Shown here one piece after another: positions 36,758 to 45,002 of a stretch of 64,000 nucleotides of DNA. Under the pieces are notes generated by a model. That model did not search any database. It was not told where the DNA came from and saw only the letters and a list, made by a program, of their open reading frames with translations. The first letter of the stretch is position 1; every line of letters begins with the position of its first letter. A program made the position numbers and the translations under genes. The stretch is from Methanoplanus limicola DSM 2279 (lineage in GTDB: Archaea > Halobacteriota > Methanomicrobia > Methanomicrobiales > Methanomicrobiaceae): the NCBI RefSeq assembly GCF_000243255.1, contig NZ_CM001436.1, positions 692 through 64,691 of the forward strand, written 5' to 3'.

Positions 36758-38094
36758 CACTCCTTCTTCAGGACATCCTTACTCATGCAGGCAGACTCAT
36801 ATGACATAATTCTCTCAGGACATCTCTCCGGGTGGCTGATTATACTGACAATATCGTCAAATAAAACAGGACGGTAAGATATAACCTCACAGCTGACATT
36901 TATCGTCCGTGACTTAAAATTAATAAAAGGGTACTCACACATCCGGCTGTTGTGTGTATGACCGTGAATGATCCACCCGTCGTAGTCTTCCGGTGCATGG
37001 CCGGGATTGTGAATCATGAGAAATTTATGCCCACCATATGAATATTCTAAAAAATCCTCTGCATTTTGGACAGACTGGTCATGGTTGCCCCTGATAAAGA
37101 CAATTTTTCCGCTTAGTTGGCTGAGAAGGTATTCTACAGATTCCGGGCTTTTATTATATGTCAGATCACCAAGGAAGAAGACTTCATCACCGGGTTTTAC
37201 AGCAAGATTCCAGTTTTCAGTCAGTATTTTATCCATCTCAGAAGGATTTTTTGGATCAAAGGGCCTTGCAGTTTTTGGTATCATATCATAATGCCCGATA
37301 TGAAGATCACCTATAAGCCATTTTGAAGAAATTTTTCCGGACGAAGCAGGCAGAGATTCATAGCCTTTAATTCTGCGGTAATTTTTAAGTGTTTCTCCCC
37401 ATCCGGACGGTCCGGGATATTTAATCCATCCCTTTGAGGTGAGATCATATTCCAGGTCTTTTTTCCCGTTCTTCTCCACCGCAATTCTGACCACGTCAAA
37501 AGAAAAACAAAAATTCCTGATTTTGTACTTCGGCCCTCGGCCCTTCTTCCAGAAAGTTCTCAGAAGAATTTCATCTAAAATGCTGATCTTAAATCCGGTA
37601 TGTTTTCTAATCTTCAGAAATTCTTTCCTTCTTAGGCCTTCTGTCAGGGTTATGCAGGGAGATTCTGTGACACTCAGGTCTTTTATACCGGAAATTTCTG
37701 ACAGAAGGCATTCACTTAATTTTTCAGGAAATGAGATCTGAATATTCTTATTATCCTGACTTCCTCCGGGTGCATCTTTCTCTGATCTTCTCTGAATGAA
37801 TGCTCCCTGACTGAATATTACCGGAAAATTAACTGAGAATGATCCGCCCTTAACAAAATATCCAAAACCTGTGATTTCACATCCGATAAAATTATAATCA
37901 CAGAATATTTTTTCAACAGTATCCTTAATCTCTTTTCTTCCGTAATTTTTTCCGGTTTCAAACTCTGCGATGCATATTTCAGGATTATTATGAACTTTGA
38001 AATCAGGAAGTGCGTTCTGAATTTCTGAAAGGCGATCTCTGAGTTTATCTTCTGCCGCAGACGGATGGAGCAGTATTCTGTAGCTGTCAGGCAA
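36757..38094 (-). CDS. Metallophosphoesterase with N-terminal 2H-phosphoesterase-like domain
   Basis: A 445-residue two-part protein. The N-terminal ~210 residues resemble the 2'-5' RNA ligase/2H fold (RILLHPSAAEDKLRDRL, ICIAEFETG, LLRTFWKKGRGPKYKIRNFCFSFDVVRIAV), but the paired HxT/S motifs are not clearly present, so it may be inactive. The C-terminal calcineurin-like domain (about 255-420) is complete: WLIGDLHIGHYDMI, GDLTY, IRGNHDQ, MIHNPGH and IIHGHTHNSRM. A nucleic-acid or cyclic-phosphate substrate is a guess from the 2H link. The 63-residue gene upstream is probably in the same operon. Confidence 0.82.
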   Translation of the reverse strand: MPDSYRILLHPSAAEDKLRDRLSEIQNALPDFKVHNNPEICIAEFETGKNYGRKEIKDTVEKIFCDYNFIGCEITGFGYFVKGGSFSVNFPVIFSQGAFIQRRSEKDAPGGSQDNKNIQISFPEKLSECLLSEISGIKDLSVTESPCITLTEGLRRKEFLKIRKHTGFKISILDEILLRTFWKKGRGPKYKIRNFCFSFDVVRIAVEKNGKKDLEYDLTSKGWIKYPGPSGWGETLKNYRRIKGYESLPASSGKISSKWLIGDLHIGHYDMIPKTARPFDPKNPSEMDKILTENWNLAVKPGDEVFFLGDLTYNKSPESVEYLLSQLSGKIVFIRGNHDQSVQNAEDFLEYSYGGHKFLMIHNPGHAPEDYDGWIIHGHTHNSRMCEYPFINFKSRTINVSCEVISYRPVLFDDIVSIISHPERCPERIMSYESACMSKDVLKKE

Positions 38095-38108
38095 CCTCTA
38101 CCTCACAA

Positions 38109-38300
38109 TCAGTAGCGCCCGATGCTGTCGAGTTCTTCACGCACAACAATCCGGACGGCTTCTATATCAAAACCGCCCTTCTTATCCTTCTCTTTTAAGA
38201 GTTTCTCCATGGTTCTGATACCTTCGCTGATGCTGTTGCCATATCTGAGTGCAGTCTCAAGTGCATCCAGCTGCACCCTTACAACCTTTGAGTCGGCCAT
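38109..38300 (-). CDS. Small helical conserved-looking protein
   Basis: A 63-residue protein with no Cys and no membrane segment, predicted to be mostly helix: VRVQLDALETALRYGNSISEGIRTMEKLL, then a KEKDKKGG turn and DIEAVRIVVREELDSIGRY. The first lines resemble a ribbon-helix-helix start (VVRVQLDALETAL), but it is too short to be sure. It lies 14 bp ahead of the metallophosphoesterase gene on the same strand, so the two are probably cotranscribed. I do not recognise a family. Confidence 0.6.
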   Translation of the reverse strand: MADSKVVRVQLDALETALRYGNSISEGIRTMEKLLKEKDKKGGFDIEAVRIVVREELDSIGRY

Positions 38301-38395
38301 GATTAATATTTTAAAACAATTGCAGATAAATGTTACATAATGCTACACCTGGACCATCTCCGCAAAAAAAGCAAAAAAATGAGAGAAAAACAGAT
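38301..38395. other. Leader region of small helical gene; T-tracts
   Basis: No gene. On the minus strand this stretch holds several oligo-T tracts (for example at 38366-38372 and 38374-38380) that follow the candidate RNA at 38396-38645. They would stop its transcription before the protein gene at 38300. Confidence 0.45.
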
Positions 38396-38645
38396 AAAAA
38401 GAGAGGTTTCCTGTAAGTTCTGTCTTCAGACAGGGTAAACAGGAGATCTATGAAAGAGTTTTGAGGTATCTGACATCTCGATGTGGAGGTTACATTTATG
38501 CAGTAAAAAGATGCCCCTCTTCTGTGTTAGGAGCACAGTATGGACATTCTTCTACTTTGCCGGAGATCACAGCAGTGCAGAGAGTTTATCCTTAGATGTC
38601 AGATAAGGAACACTGAATTCTGCCCTGCTCACTCACGACAATTAT
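38396..38645 (-). ncRNA. Candidate structured small RNA with its own promoter and terminator
   Basis: An intergenic unit on the minus strand. A TATA box TTTATATC (38663-38670) predicts a start near 38640. A perfect 12-bp inverted repeat, TATCTGACATCT (38467-38478) with AGATGTCAGATA (38594-38605), closes a 115-nt domain that contains a CTGTG/CACAG hairpin (38522-38538). Near the 3' end a nested stem, CTGTC-TTCA-GACAG (38420-38433) inside CCTGT/ACAGG (38411-38415 and 38438-38442 by eye), is followed on the minus strand by repeated T-tracts. It matches no RNA I know (not SRP, RNase P or tRNA). It also contains a 24-codon frame with CPYC. Confidence 0.5.
38496..38570 (-). CDS. Possible CxxC microprotein (very uncertain)
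   Basis: A 24-codon frame starting at GTG and ending at TAA, encoding VEECPYCAPNTEEGHLFTA as its C-terminal part. The CPYC pair is typical of small zinc proteins, but such proteins normally have two pairs and only one is here. No clear ribosome binding site is seen. It lies inside the candidate structured RNA, so it may be a chance frame or the coding part of a dual-function RNA. Confidence 0.15.
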   Translation of the reverse strand: MISGKVEECPYCAPNTEEGHLFTA

Positions 38646-38662
38646 GTGGTAGTACCGAATCA

Positions 38663-38702
38663 GATATAAATTCATGCCGCGTGGGGTGAAAGTAAAAACT
38701 CT
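38663..38702 (-). promoter_or_regulatory. Promoter of candidate RNA: 20-nt element shared with uvrA, plus TATA box
   Basis: On the minus strand AGAGTTTTTACTTTCACCCC (38683-38702) is identical to 54698-54717 upstream of uvrA. It is followed 12 bp later by TTTATATC (38663-38670). The element stands upstream of the TATA box, the usual place for an archaeal activator site. No other copy was found in the window by eye. Confidence 0.65.
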
Positions 38703-38965
38703 ACACAGATTAGATTAAATTCAATATAATAGACATATAAAGCATTAATTTTCTGAGTGCATCTCAGACTGAGGTAAATGCCGCAGAAAAAACGTGCATC
38801 AGAATGAGAAAAATCTGAACCCTGAAGGCGTGTACAACTGACTTAATCCCGAAAGATGATGGGGTACGGAGATGTGAGGGTTTGGAGGATTTCCGGGAAA
38901 TTTATTATTCTGTCCGACTGACATATTAACCGGAATTAGATTACAATTACAATTAAAGGCTGATT
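38703..38965. other. Intergenic region, no gene seen
   Basis: AT-rich sequence with no supported coding region. A TATA-like AATATAATAGACATATAAAG lies at about 38722-38741. GATTACAATTACAATTAAAGG precedes the pentapeptide gene and holds a short ATTACA repeat close to its start codon. Confidence 0.4.
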
Positions 38966-39538
38966 ATGGCAGACAATTTACATCTCAATGAACTATCTGA
39001 AAAGCTGGATTATTCAGGCAAATCCCTCTGCGGGGGTGAATATGATTCATGCACCTTCAGAGACTGTAATTATGAAAACGCCGATTTATCTGAGAATGAA
39101 TTCAGGGACTGTCTCTTTGAAAGATGTAATCTGAGTGCGGCACTCTTAAAAAATACCGGGCTGAAATCGGTAAATTTTAGAAACTGCAAAATAATGGGCG
39201 TGGATTTCACCTATTGCAAAGATTTTCTCTTTGAGGTGAACTTTGAAGACTGCATACTCGATTATTCCATTTTTTTAAGGAATGAACTGGAGAATACAGG
39301 TTTTAAAGAGTGCAGTGTAAAAGAAGCCGAATTCGCAGAATGTGGACTTACGGGGGCAATATTTTATAACTGTGACCTGTCAGGTACTCTCTTCAGCCGA
39401 TGCAGTTTAGAGAAGGCAGATTTCAGAACAGCAGTGAATTACTCATTAGACCCCGAGATAAACCGGCTTAAGGGCGCAAAATTTTCATATCCGGAAGTCA
39501 CCGGACTGCTGGAAAAATATGGGATTATAATTGATTAA
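38966..39538 (+). CDS. Pentapeptide-repeat protein
   Basis: A 190-residue right-handed quadrilateral beta-helix protein. Repeats of the A(D/N)LXX type run through about residues 20-160, for example CTFRDCNYENADLSENEF, CLFERCNLSAALL and CDLSGTLFSRCSLEKADF. There are many Cys residues at the repeat corners. A C-terminal helix (PEVTGLLEKYGIIID) could form the dimer contact, as in Qnr/MfpA-like DNA mimics. No signal peptide. The role is unknown; DNA gyrase protection is one possibility known in the family. Confidence 0.9.
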   Translation: MADNLHLNELSEKLDYSGKSLCGGEYDSCTFRDCNYENADLSENEFRDCLFERCNLSAALLKNTGLKSVNFRNCKIMGVDFTYCKDFLFEVNFEDCILDYSIFLRNELENTGFKECSVKEAEFAECGLTGAIFYNCDLSGTLFSRCSLEKADFRTAVNYSLDPEINRLKGAKFSYPEVTGLLEKYGIIID

Positions 39539-39568
39539 GTGACGGAAATATTACGGAAATATTCAGGA

Positions 39569-40582
39569 TTATCCTGATTTCACAAATGTCATCAGTGTTT
39601 TTCCGTCATCATCCCTGAAAGTGAGTGATTTCCCGTTAAAATAATATCTGCTGACAGATTCAAGATTTTTAAGATATGACGACTCATACACCATTATATC
39701 CTCATCACAGTACATCTTTGTTGAACCTATGGCACTGAATTCAATCCCAAAATCTTCGTCAATAGCGTAAGCAGAGAAATAATTGTTGCAGCCCGCATTT
39801 CCTGAGGCTTTCTCATCCGAAAATTCAAGTGTGATCCCGATATTCTCAGGAAGAGATACGACAGCTCCCTTACCATTGTTCATTGAAGTAAGCTCCCATG
39901 AACCACCCTCAAGTGTAAATGGCAAGAGGGTAAGAATCACATTGCCGTCTTCATCTGAGATTACAAGATTGTCAGCCGAAATTTCAATAGAACTGCCATT
40001 CTGAAGAAGTTCAAGGTAATCATTCTCAAACTGCATTGTCGCATCTGTGCAGTACATCTCTGTTAAAGCTATAATTCCGGTTTTAAATTCTCCGTCATTT
40101 GAATTATAATCTGCCGAATAACTGTTGCAACCGGAATTACCGCCAAGAATGCTCTCATTTACAAATGTGAGTGTTGCATCAATCCCTTCCGGAACTTCAT
40201 TCAGCCCGCTGCCGACTCCCATATATGAAGTAACGAGCCATTCTGTGCCGGATAGTTCATCACCGGATACTGCTGTGGAATTTTCCGAGCTATTATCTGT
40301 GCCTGTAATATTGCCGGAATAATCTGTGGCATTAGTGCCATTGACAGCAGTTTTGTTTATAATATCAGGAGTTATATTATCTGAAATATCACCTGAACTG
40401 CTGCCTGTGCATCCGGCTGTCATGATAACTGCCAGAATCATCGCGGCTGAAAGAAATATCAGGGATAAACTGCCCGGAATGAAGCCCGTTCTGCCGGAAT
40501 GATCATTAAAATGCTCATTAGAATGCTCATTATTTTTACGGAGATCTGAATCCGGATTTTTATGTCGGTTGTTTTTGCTCAT
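39569..40582 (-). CDS. Lipoprotein with two META domains
   Basis: A 337-residue exported protein. A long hydrophilic N-terminus (1-33, Asn/His-rich) precedes a hydrophobic segment ending in a lipobox-like TAGC (about 34-58), then a Ser/Thr/Asn-rich linker. Two META (HslJ-like) repeats follow: LSGTEWLVTSYMG...GNSGCNSYSADY...ALTEMYCTD, and EGGSWELTSMNNG...GNAGCNNYFSAY...GSTKMYCDED. A later start would give a more usual signal peptide. HslJ-type proteins are surface or periplasmic; their role is not known. Confidence 0.85.
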   Translation of the reverse strand: MSKNNRHKNPDSDLRKNNEHSNEHFNDHSGRTGFIPGSLSLIFLSAAMILAVIMTAGCTGSSSGDISDNITPDIINKTAVNGTNATDYSGNITGTDNSSENSTAVSGDELSGTEWLVTSYMGVGSGLNEVPEGIDATLTFVNESILGGNSGCNSYSADYNSNDGEFKTGIIALTEMYCTDATMQFENDYLELLQNGSSIEISADNLVISDEDGNVILTLLPFTLEGGSWELTSMNNGKGAVVSLPENIGITLEFSDEKASGNAGCNNYFSAYAIDEDFGIEFSAIGSTKMYCDEDIMVYESSYLKNLESVSRYYFNGKSLTFRDDDGKTLMTFVKSG

Positions 40583-40899
40583 GATTTACCAGAATAAAAT
40601 GGATTTTTTATACATATACTGATATGCATGACTTCTAAAATATTCGAAGTTAAAATTACTGTGATCTTTTACAGTATGAATGGAAAGATTCATCTGTCCT
40701 TTTTCAGCAAAACAAAAAAAGTAATCCATGAATCAGCTGGTCCACAGATAATGAATGAGACAGTGCACTGTTTCATAGGAGATGAACTGATTCATAAAAT
40801 TCACAGAATATAATCTTCTGGCATCTTACGGTCCAGGCATAATAATCATGGATACTGTTATCCCATATCCGGACATTATATCAGTTATTGGTGGAAATT
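40583..40899. other. Intergenic region before cupin gene
   Basis: No supported gene. A 61-codon frame at 40628-40813 lacks a ribosome binding site and family resemblance. Promoters for the META lipoprotein (minus) and the cupin (plus) must lie here; TATA-like sequences are frequent, so neither can be fixed. Confidence 0.4.
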
Positions 40900-41238
40900 A
40901 TGGAAATCAAAAAACTATCTGAACTTCCGGTAAGCCCGAACCCTCACAAAGTGGAGGCAAAACAGGTATATGACACAGAAAATGCAACTGCTGTTGTGAT
41001 TACCCTGAAAAAGGGAGAATCATTAAAGCGGCATAAAACACCGGTAGATGTATTCTTCTATGTCCTTAAAGGTGAAGGAATGGTTGAGATCGGTGACGAG
41101 CAGAAAGAAGTATCGGAGGATATGATCATCGACAGCCCAAAGGATATCCCGCACCGCCTGATAAACAATGACAGTGATATTTTCAGGGTTCTCGTTGTAA
41201 AAGTGCCTAAACCAACAACCCAGACAAAACTGCTCTGA
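40900..41238 (+). CDS. Cupin-domain protein
   Basis: A 112-residue single cupin barrel. The motifs are LKKGESLKRHKTPVDVFFYVLKGEGMVEIGDEQKEV and MIIDSPKDIPHRLINNDSD. In the first motif the metal-ligand positions are only partly kept (RHKTPVDVF), while the second keeps PHR. The start at 40900 follows GGTGG with a 5-nt spacer; an in-frame TTG twelve bases earlier lacks a site. Function may be metal or small-ligand binding; no partner is adjacent. Confidence 0.88.
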   Translation: MEIKKLSELPVSPNPHKVEAKQVYDTENATAVVITLKKGESLKRHKTPVDVFFYVLKGEGMVEIGDEQKEVSEDMIIDSPKDIPHRLINNDSDIFRVLVVKVPKPTTQTKLL

Positions 41239-41283
41239 TAAATAATAAACGAACAGAAAATACCGGAGGAAAAGAATCTGTAA

Positions 41284-41745
41284 TCAGTCCCACCTGTAAA
41301 ACGGATGCCTCTTCTCAACCCATTTTTCCGGCCCGTAAATTTTAATCAGTTCAAGATTTTTAACATTTGATTCGCCGCAGAATTTCCTGATAACATCAAA
41401 TTTATCACAGTCCCTGAAATTCTCACACTCCCAGCAGCCGGAATATCCCTTCTCCTGACAGCATCTGACTACAGGGCATGGTTCACCACCGGAATAAATG
41501 CAGCTCCCGACTTTCCGGCAGCCATAACGGCACTGATGGGCAATCAGCCTGTCAAGCACTGCAATAAACTTATCAAAGTCCTCATATTCAGGTACAGGAT
41601 GAGACCTGACGGACGAATACTTAAAGAAATCAGCCCGCCCAAGCTCTTTTTTAAGCTGATAGGCAACAGGACTGTGATTATTTCTGAAATGTATGCAGTC
41701 CGGACAGTAAAGCCCGCAGTATGATGTAAATTCGCTGTCTTTCAT
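41284..41745 (-). CDS. DUF3795 Cys-rich protein
   Basis: A 153-residue soluble protein with the DUF3795 pattern: SYCGLYCPDCIHF at the N-terminus, then CRYGCRKVGSCIYSGGEPCPVVRCCQEKGYSGCWEC in the middle, and CDKF. At least twelve Cys residues suggest binding of zinc or an iron-sulfur cluster. The C-terminal IYGPEKWVEKRHPFYRW is also common in the family. The function is unknown. It faces the cupin gene tail to tail. Confidence 0.85.
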   Translation of the reverse strand: MKDSEFTSYCGLYCPDCIHFRNNHSPVAYQLKKELGRADFFKYSSVRSHPVPEYEDFDKFIAVLDRLIAHQCRYGCRKVGSCIYSGGEPCPVVRCCQEKGYSGCWECENFRDCDKFDVIRKFCGESNVKNLELIKIYGPEKWVEKRHPFYRWD

Positions 41746-41778
41746 TCAGATCACTAAAAAATCCGGATTATATTTCTG

Positions 41779-44118
41779 TTATAGATCTACTTCATATTTT
41801 CCGGATCTCTCCGGCAGAACTTTCTCTTCGGAATAACGCCATCTCTCCGAAGGTACAAGGATCTCAAAACGTGCACCTTCTCCATATACACCATTTTCAT
41901 GGATTGAAATTCCTGACAGTTCAAGTATTTCACGTGCCAGGAAAAGACCAAAACCGGTATTAGATCCATATCCGGCATCAAAGATCCTTATTTTCTTCTC
42001 AGGAGGAATTCCTCCGCCGTCATCCCCGACAAATATCAGTAGTTCCTTCTCAAAAAGTTCGTACCTGACACTAATTGAAGTTAAATCAGTACCATGCCTT
42101 ACAGAATTATCAATGAGGGTATAAAATACTCTCCCAAGCATCCGGTCAGCATAGATCTCAATGTTACTGTCCAAAACATCAACAAGTCCGGGAGGGAAAA
42201 ATTCCTTCTCTATAACCTCAGATATGGTACCGGAGACATTCTGCCATTCAGGCGCATCTACCCCAATCTCCTGGTAATACTTGGTGAACTGAATCTGTCC
42301 TGAGATCTTTTCGGTTGCGACACTGGCCTTCTTCAGATATTTCAGGGCATCATCAGTTCTGTTCATCTCTATTGACTCATGAACAAGTTGCTCATATGCA
42401 GACAGGACAGTGATCTGATTGAGAATATCATGCCTGGTAATACTGCTCAGAAGATTCAGTTTTTTATTTGCAAGTTCTTTTGATTCAGATAAAAGCCTGA
42501 ACTCCTCAGCCTTCATCTCAAGACTTCTCTCAAGTTCCTTCTGTTTTGTAATGTCATTTAAGAGAAGCATCACTGCCGGTTTTTTATCAAACTCAATGAG
42601 CCGTCCTTTAATATTGACTATAATCACATCTCCGGCAGCCGAAATCACCCTGATCTCATATTCATCCTTCAGAGAATCTGAAAGCCTGAGATTTAACATC
42701 TTTTTTGCCAGACCGCGATCATCCGGGTGTATGAAATCCGTCATACTTCTGCCGGTAAGATCCTTCTCCGCATATCCGATGGCTTTTGATCCGGAAGGAT
42801 TTACATAGATTATCTCTCCGTTAATGTCATAAATTACAATGTAATCCGGAAGATTTCTTATGAGATCCTTATTGAACCTCTCACTCTCGGCAAGCGCTCT
42901 TTCCGCAGAAATACGTTCACCAATATCGATCAATGAAATTAATATCTGGTCTGTACCGGGCATATAAGAAAGACTGGCGTGAGTATAAACTTTTTTGCCT
43001 TCTTTTGACCTTAATATCAGATCATGATTTGACTGAGCTAAAGGGGAATGGGATTTCATCCTCAGTTTATATTCCGCAATCATTTCCCTCTCAGAATCAT
43101 CAGCAATATCTTCAACAGACATTTTTCCGTCAACCTCTTCAGAAGAATATCCAATCATACTGAGGAGATGAGAATTAGAGAGTTTTATTTTGAGATCAGC
43201 ATCAGCAACAATCAGACCGGTACCCGCATTCTCAAATATTGCCTGATATTTCTTTCTTGCAATTTCAAGTTTCCCGCGGGTCTCCCACAGATCGCTGATA
43301 TCCCTGATTGCCACAAGCATATGCGCACAATTATTGATATAATAAAGTGAACCCGAGATCAGAATATTAAGCGTTCTTCCTTCCCTGGTAAGAAAGTCCG
43401 CATAATAATTCTCTGCCAGGCCATCCTTAAGTATAAAGGATATAAATTCTGCCCTTTTTTCAGAATCTCTCCACAGCATGTCTTCTGTAAAATCAGGACT
43501 TCCTCTTCCATTTAAACTGTACCCAAATAAGCCCCCGAATGAATTGTTAAAGTCAATGATTTTACCGTCTTCAAGGCGTGAGATCAGAACCGGATCTGGT
43601 ATTATTCTGAATACTTTCTCAAATTTTTCCTCACCGGTCTTTATTATGGCTTCTTTGTCCCGTAATTCTGTGATGTCTTTTAGTATCCCGATAATACCCA
43701 CCGGATTTCTCTCATTATCGGTGAATGTGGATCTGAAAATAATTACATCGTGATCCTTTCCATCCGGAAATCTGAGTTTAGTCTCATATTCCCTTGTACC
43801 GGGATTTTTTATGAGAGATTTATCAACAGCATTACATGCAGATGCAAAGTCCTTCTCAAAAAATTCATACACCGGGTGCCCTATTACTTCATCACGTGGT
43901 TTTCCGATGAAACTGAAAAACCTGCTGTTGCCTCCGGTATAGATGCCGCAACAGTCCTTGATAAAGAGCGGGTACGGTATTGAATTCAGCAGGAGATTCA
44001 GAAAATGTCTCTCATTATAAGAACCATCTCCGGCAGGAAATGATTTTATAATCTCAAGTAATTCAGGCGATATCCCTGCTTTCATTCCTCTCATTTCTGA
44101 TTTCTCCTTTTTTGACAT
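41779..44118 (-). CDS. Multi-PAS histidine kinase
   Basis: A 779-residue cytoplasmic kinase with no membrane segments. Four PAS domains cover about 35-155, 160-280, 285-405 and 410-535, each ending in a PAC-like GILKDITEL or LLNDITKQKE segment. The phospho-acceptor region is SSITRHDILNQITVLSAY, a form typical of methanogen kinases. The ATPase domain has the N box DNSVRHG, G1 DDGGGIP and G2 GFGLFLA. No response regulator is next to it, so it is an orphan kinase. Several PAS domains could sense redox or ligands. Confidence 0.93.
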   Translation of the reverse strand: MSKKEKSEMRGMKAGISPELLEIIKSFPAGDGSYNERHFLNLLLNSIPYPLFIKDCCGIYTGGNSRFFSFIGKPRDEVIGHPVYEFFEKDFASACNAVDKSLIKNPGTREYETKLRFPDGKDHDVIIFRSTFTDNERNPVGIIGILKDITELRDKEAIIKTGEEKFEKVFRIIPDPVLISRLEDGKIIDFNNSFGGLFGYSLNGRGSPDFTEDMLWRDSEKRAEFISFILKDGLAENYYADFLTREGRTLNILISGSLYYINNCAHMLVAIRDISDLWETRGKLEIARKKYQAIFENAGTGLIVADADLKIKLSNSHLLSMIGYSSEEVDGKMSVEDIADDSEREMIAEYKLRMKSHSPLAQSNHDLILRSKEGKKVYTHASLSYMPGTDQILISLIDIGERISAERALAESERFNKDLIRNLPDYIVIYDINGEIIYVNPSGSKAIGYAEKDLTGRSMTDFIHPDDRGLAKKMLNLRLSDSLKDEYEIRVISAAGDVIIVNIKGRLIEFDKKPAVMLLLNDITKQKELERSLEMKAEEFRLLSESKELANKKLNLLSSITRHDILNQITVLSAYEQLVHESIEMNRTDDALKYLKKASVATEKISGQIQFTKYYQEIGVDAPEWQNVSGTISEVIEKEFFPPGLVDVLDSNIEIYADRMLGRVFYTLIDNSVRHGTDLTSISVRYELFEKELLIFVGDDGGGIPPEKKIRIFDAGYGSNTGFGLFLAREILELSGISIHENGVYGEGARFEILVPSERWRYSEEKVLPERSGKYEVDL

Positions 44119-44335
44119 TGTTCATGACCGGATAAAACTGGTGAAATGACTATAAACCTGCAAAACTATAAAAGAATCCTTTCAGGATAAAGATTATTAG
44201 AAATAAATATAATATACCACACAATAATATTGTATAATACACACTATCATAGCTATCACAGATTCAGAGCTTTTCTTCCATCCAGGCAAAAATCCAGGAA
44301 AAATGTGGTTCTCTGCAAAAAAATTGCTGCACTCC

Positions 44336-44821
44336 CTACTCAAGGTCACATCCGGAAGTAAGATCCTCATTAATCATCAATACAGGCATCCTGGCCTGTT
44401 TCAGCACTCTCTCTGATGTTGTGCCAAGTATTATTTCTTTCAGGTTATCACTGCTGTGCCTTCCCATGACAATAACCGATGCCCTCTCTCTCTGTGCGCA
44501 TGACAGAATCTCTTTATCAACAACGCCTTTTACAATAATAATCCGGGCATTAATTCCGGATTCAAGAAGAGTATTTTTCATACCCTCAGCCTTCTGCCGT
44601 GCATTCTCCTTCATCTTGGATTCAATCGCAGAGTCATACTCCGCCATCTTCTCCGAATTAATCCACCCGATTCCGGTCTTGACAAGATCAACCTCGTACT
44701 CATCAAGGACATGAAGTATAATAACCTCCTCTGTTCCAGCCTTCCTGAAACTTTTAACACAGTCAAAAGCCCGGAATGAACTCTCCGAAAAATCGGTAGG
44801 GAATAAGATTCTCCTGAACAT
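44336..44821 (-). CDS. Universal stress protein (UspA family)
   Basis: A 161-residue Usp-fold protein. It begins MFRRILFPTDFSESSFRAF, and this start (44821) is preferred because the 19 codons before it are not Usp-like. The ATP-binding motif is visible as VMGRHSSDNLKEIILGTTSERVLKQARMPVLMI, matching the G-x2-G-x9-G-S/T type with HSSDN in the first loop. It is likely an ATP-binding stress or signalling protein. It stands between the PAS kinase and panE without being in an operon with them. Confidence 0.9.
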   Translation of the reverse strand: MFRRILFPTDFSESSFRAFDCVKSFRKAGTEEVIILHVLDEYEVDLVKTGIGWINSEKMAEYDSAIESKMKENARQKAEGMKNTLLESGINARIIIVKGVVDKEILSCAQRERASVIVMGRHSSDNLKEIILGTTSERVLKQARMPVLMINEDLTSGCDLE

Positions 44822-45002
44822 AACAGACACCAAACTAGAATAATAAGATGAGATTGATTTTATCTGATAAATAACCATTTATTTGTCCTTTTCTTACGCC
44901 ATGAAAGACCGGAAAAATCTCTGAAAACGATAAATTCCCGGATGTGAACAGAGAAAATATCCTGCAAATGTTTAAGCAGGATAAAAGATAACCGTAACTC
45001 AG

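Noticed and set aside
38396-38645. SRP RNA or RNase P RNA
   Set aside because: The conserved sequence blocks of either RNA are not visible and the length is too short for RNase P.
40628-40813. 61-codon plus-strand frame between META lipoprotein and cupin
   Set aside because: No ribosome binding site, no recognisable motif, and it lies in a promoter region.
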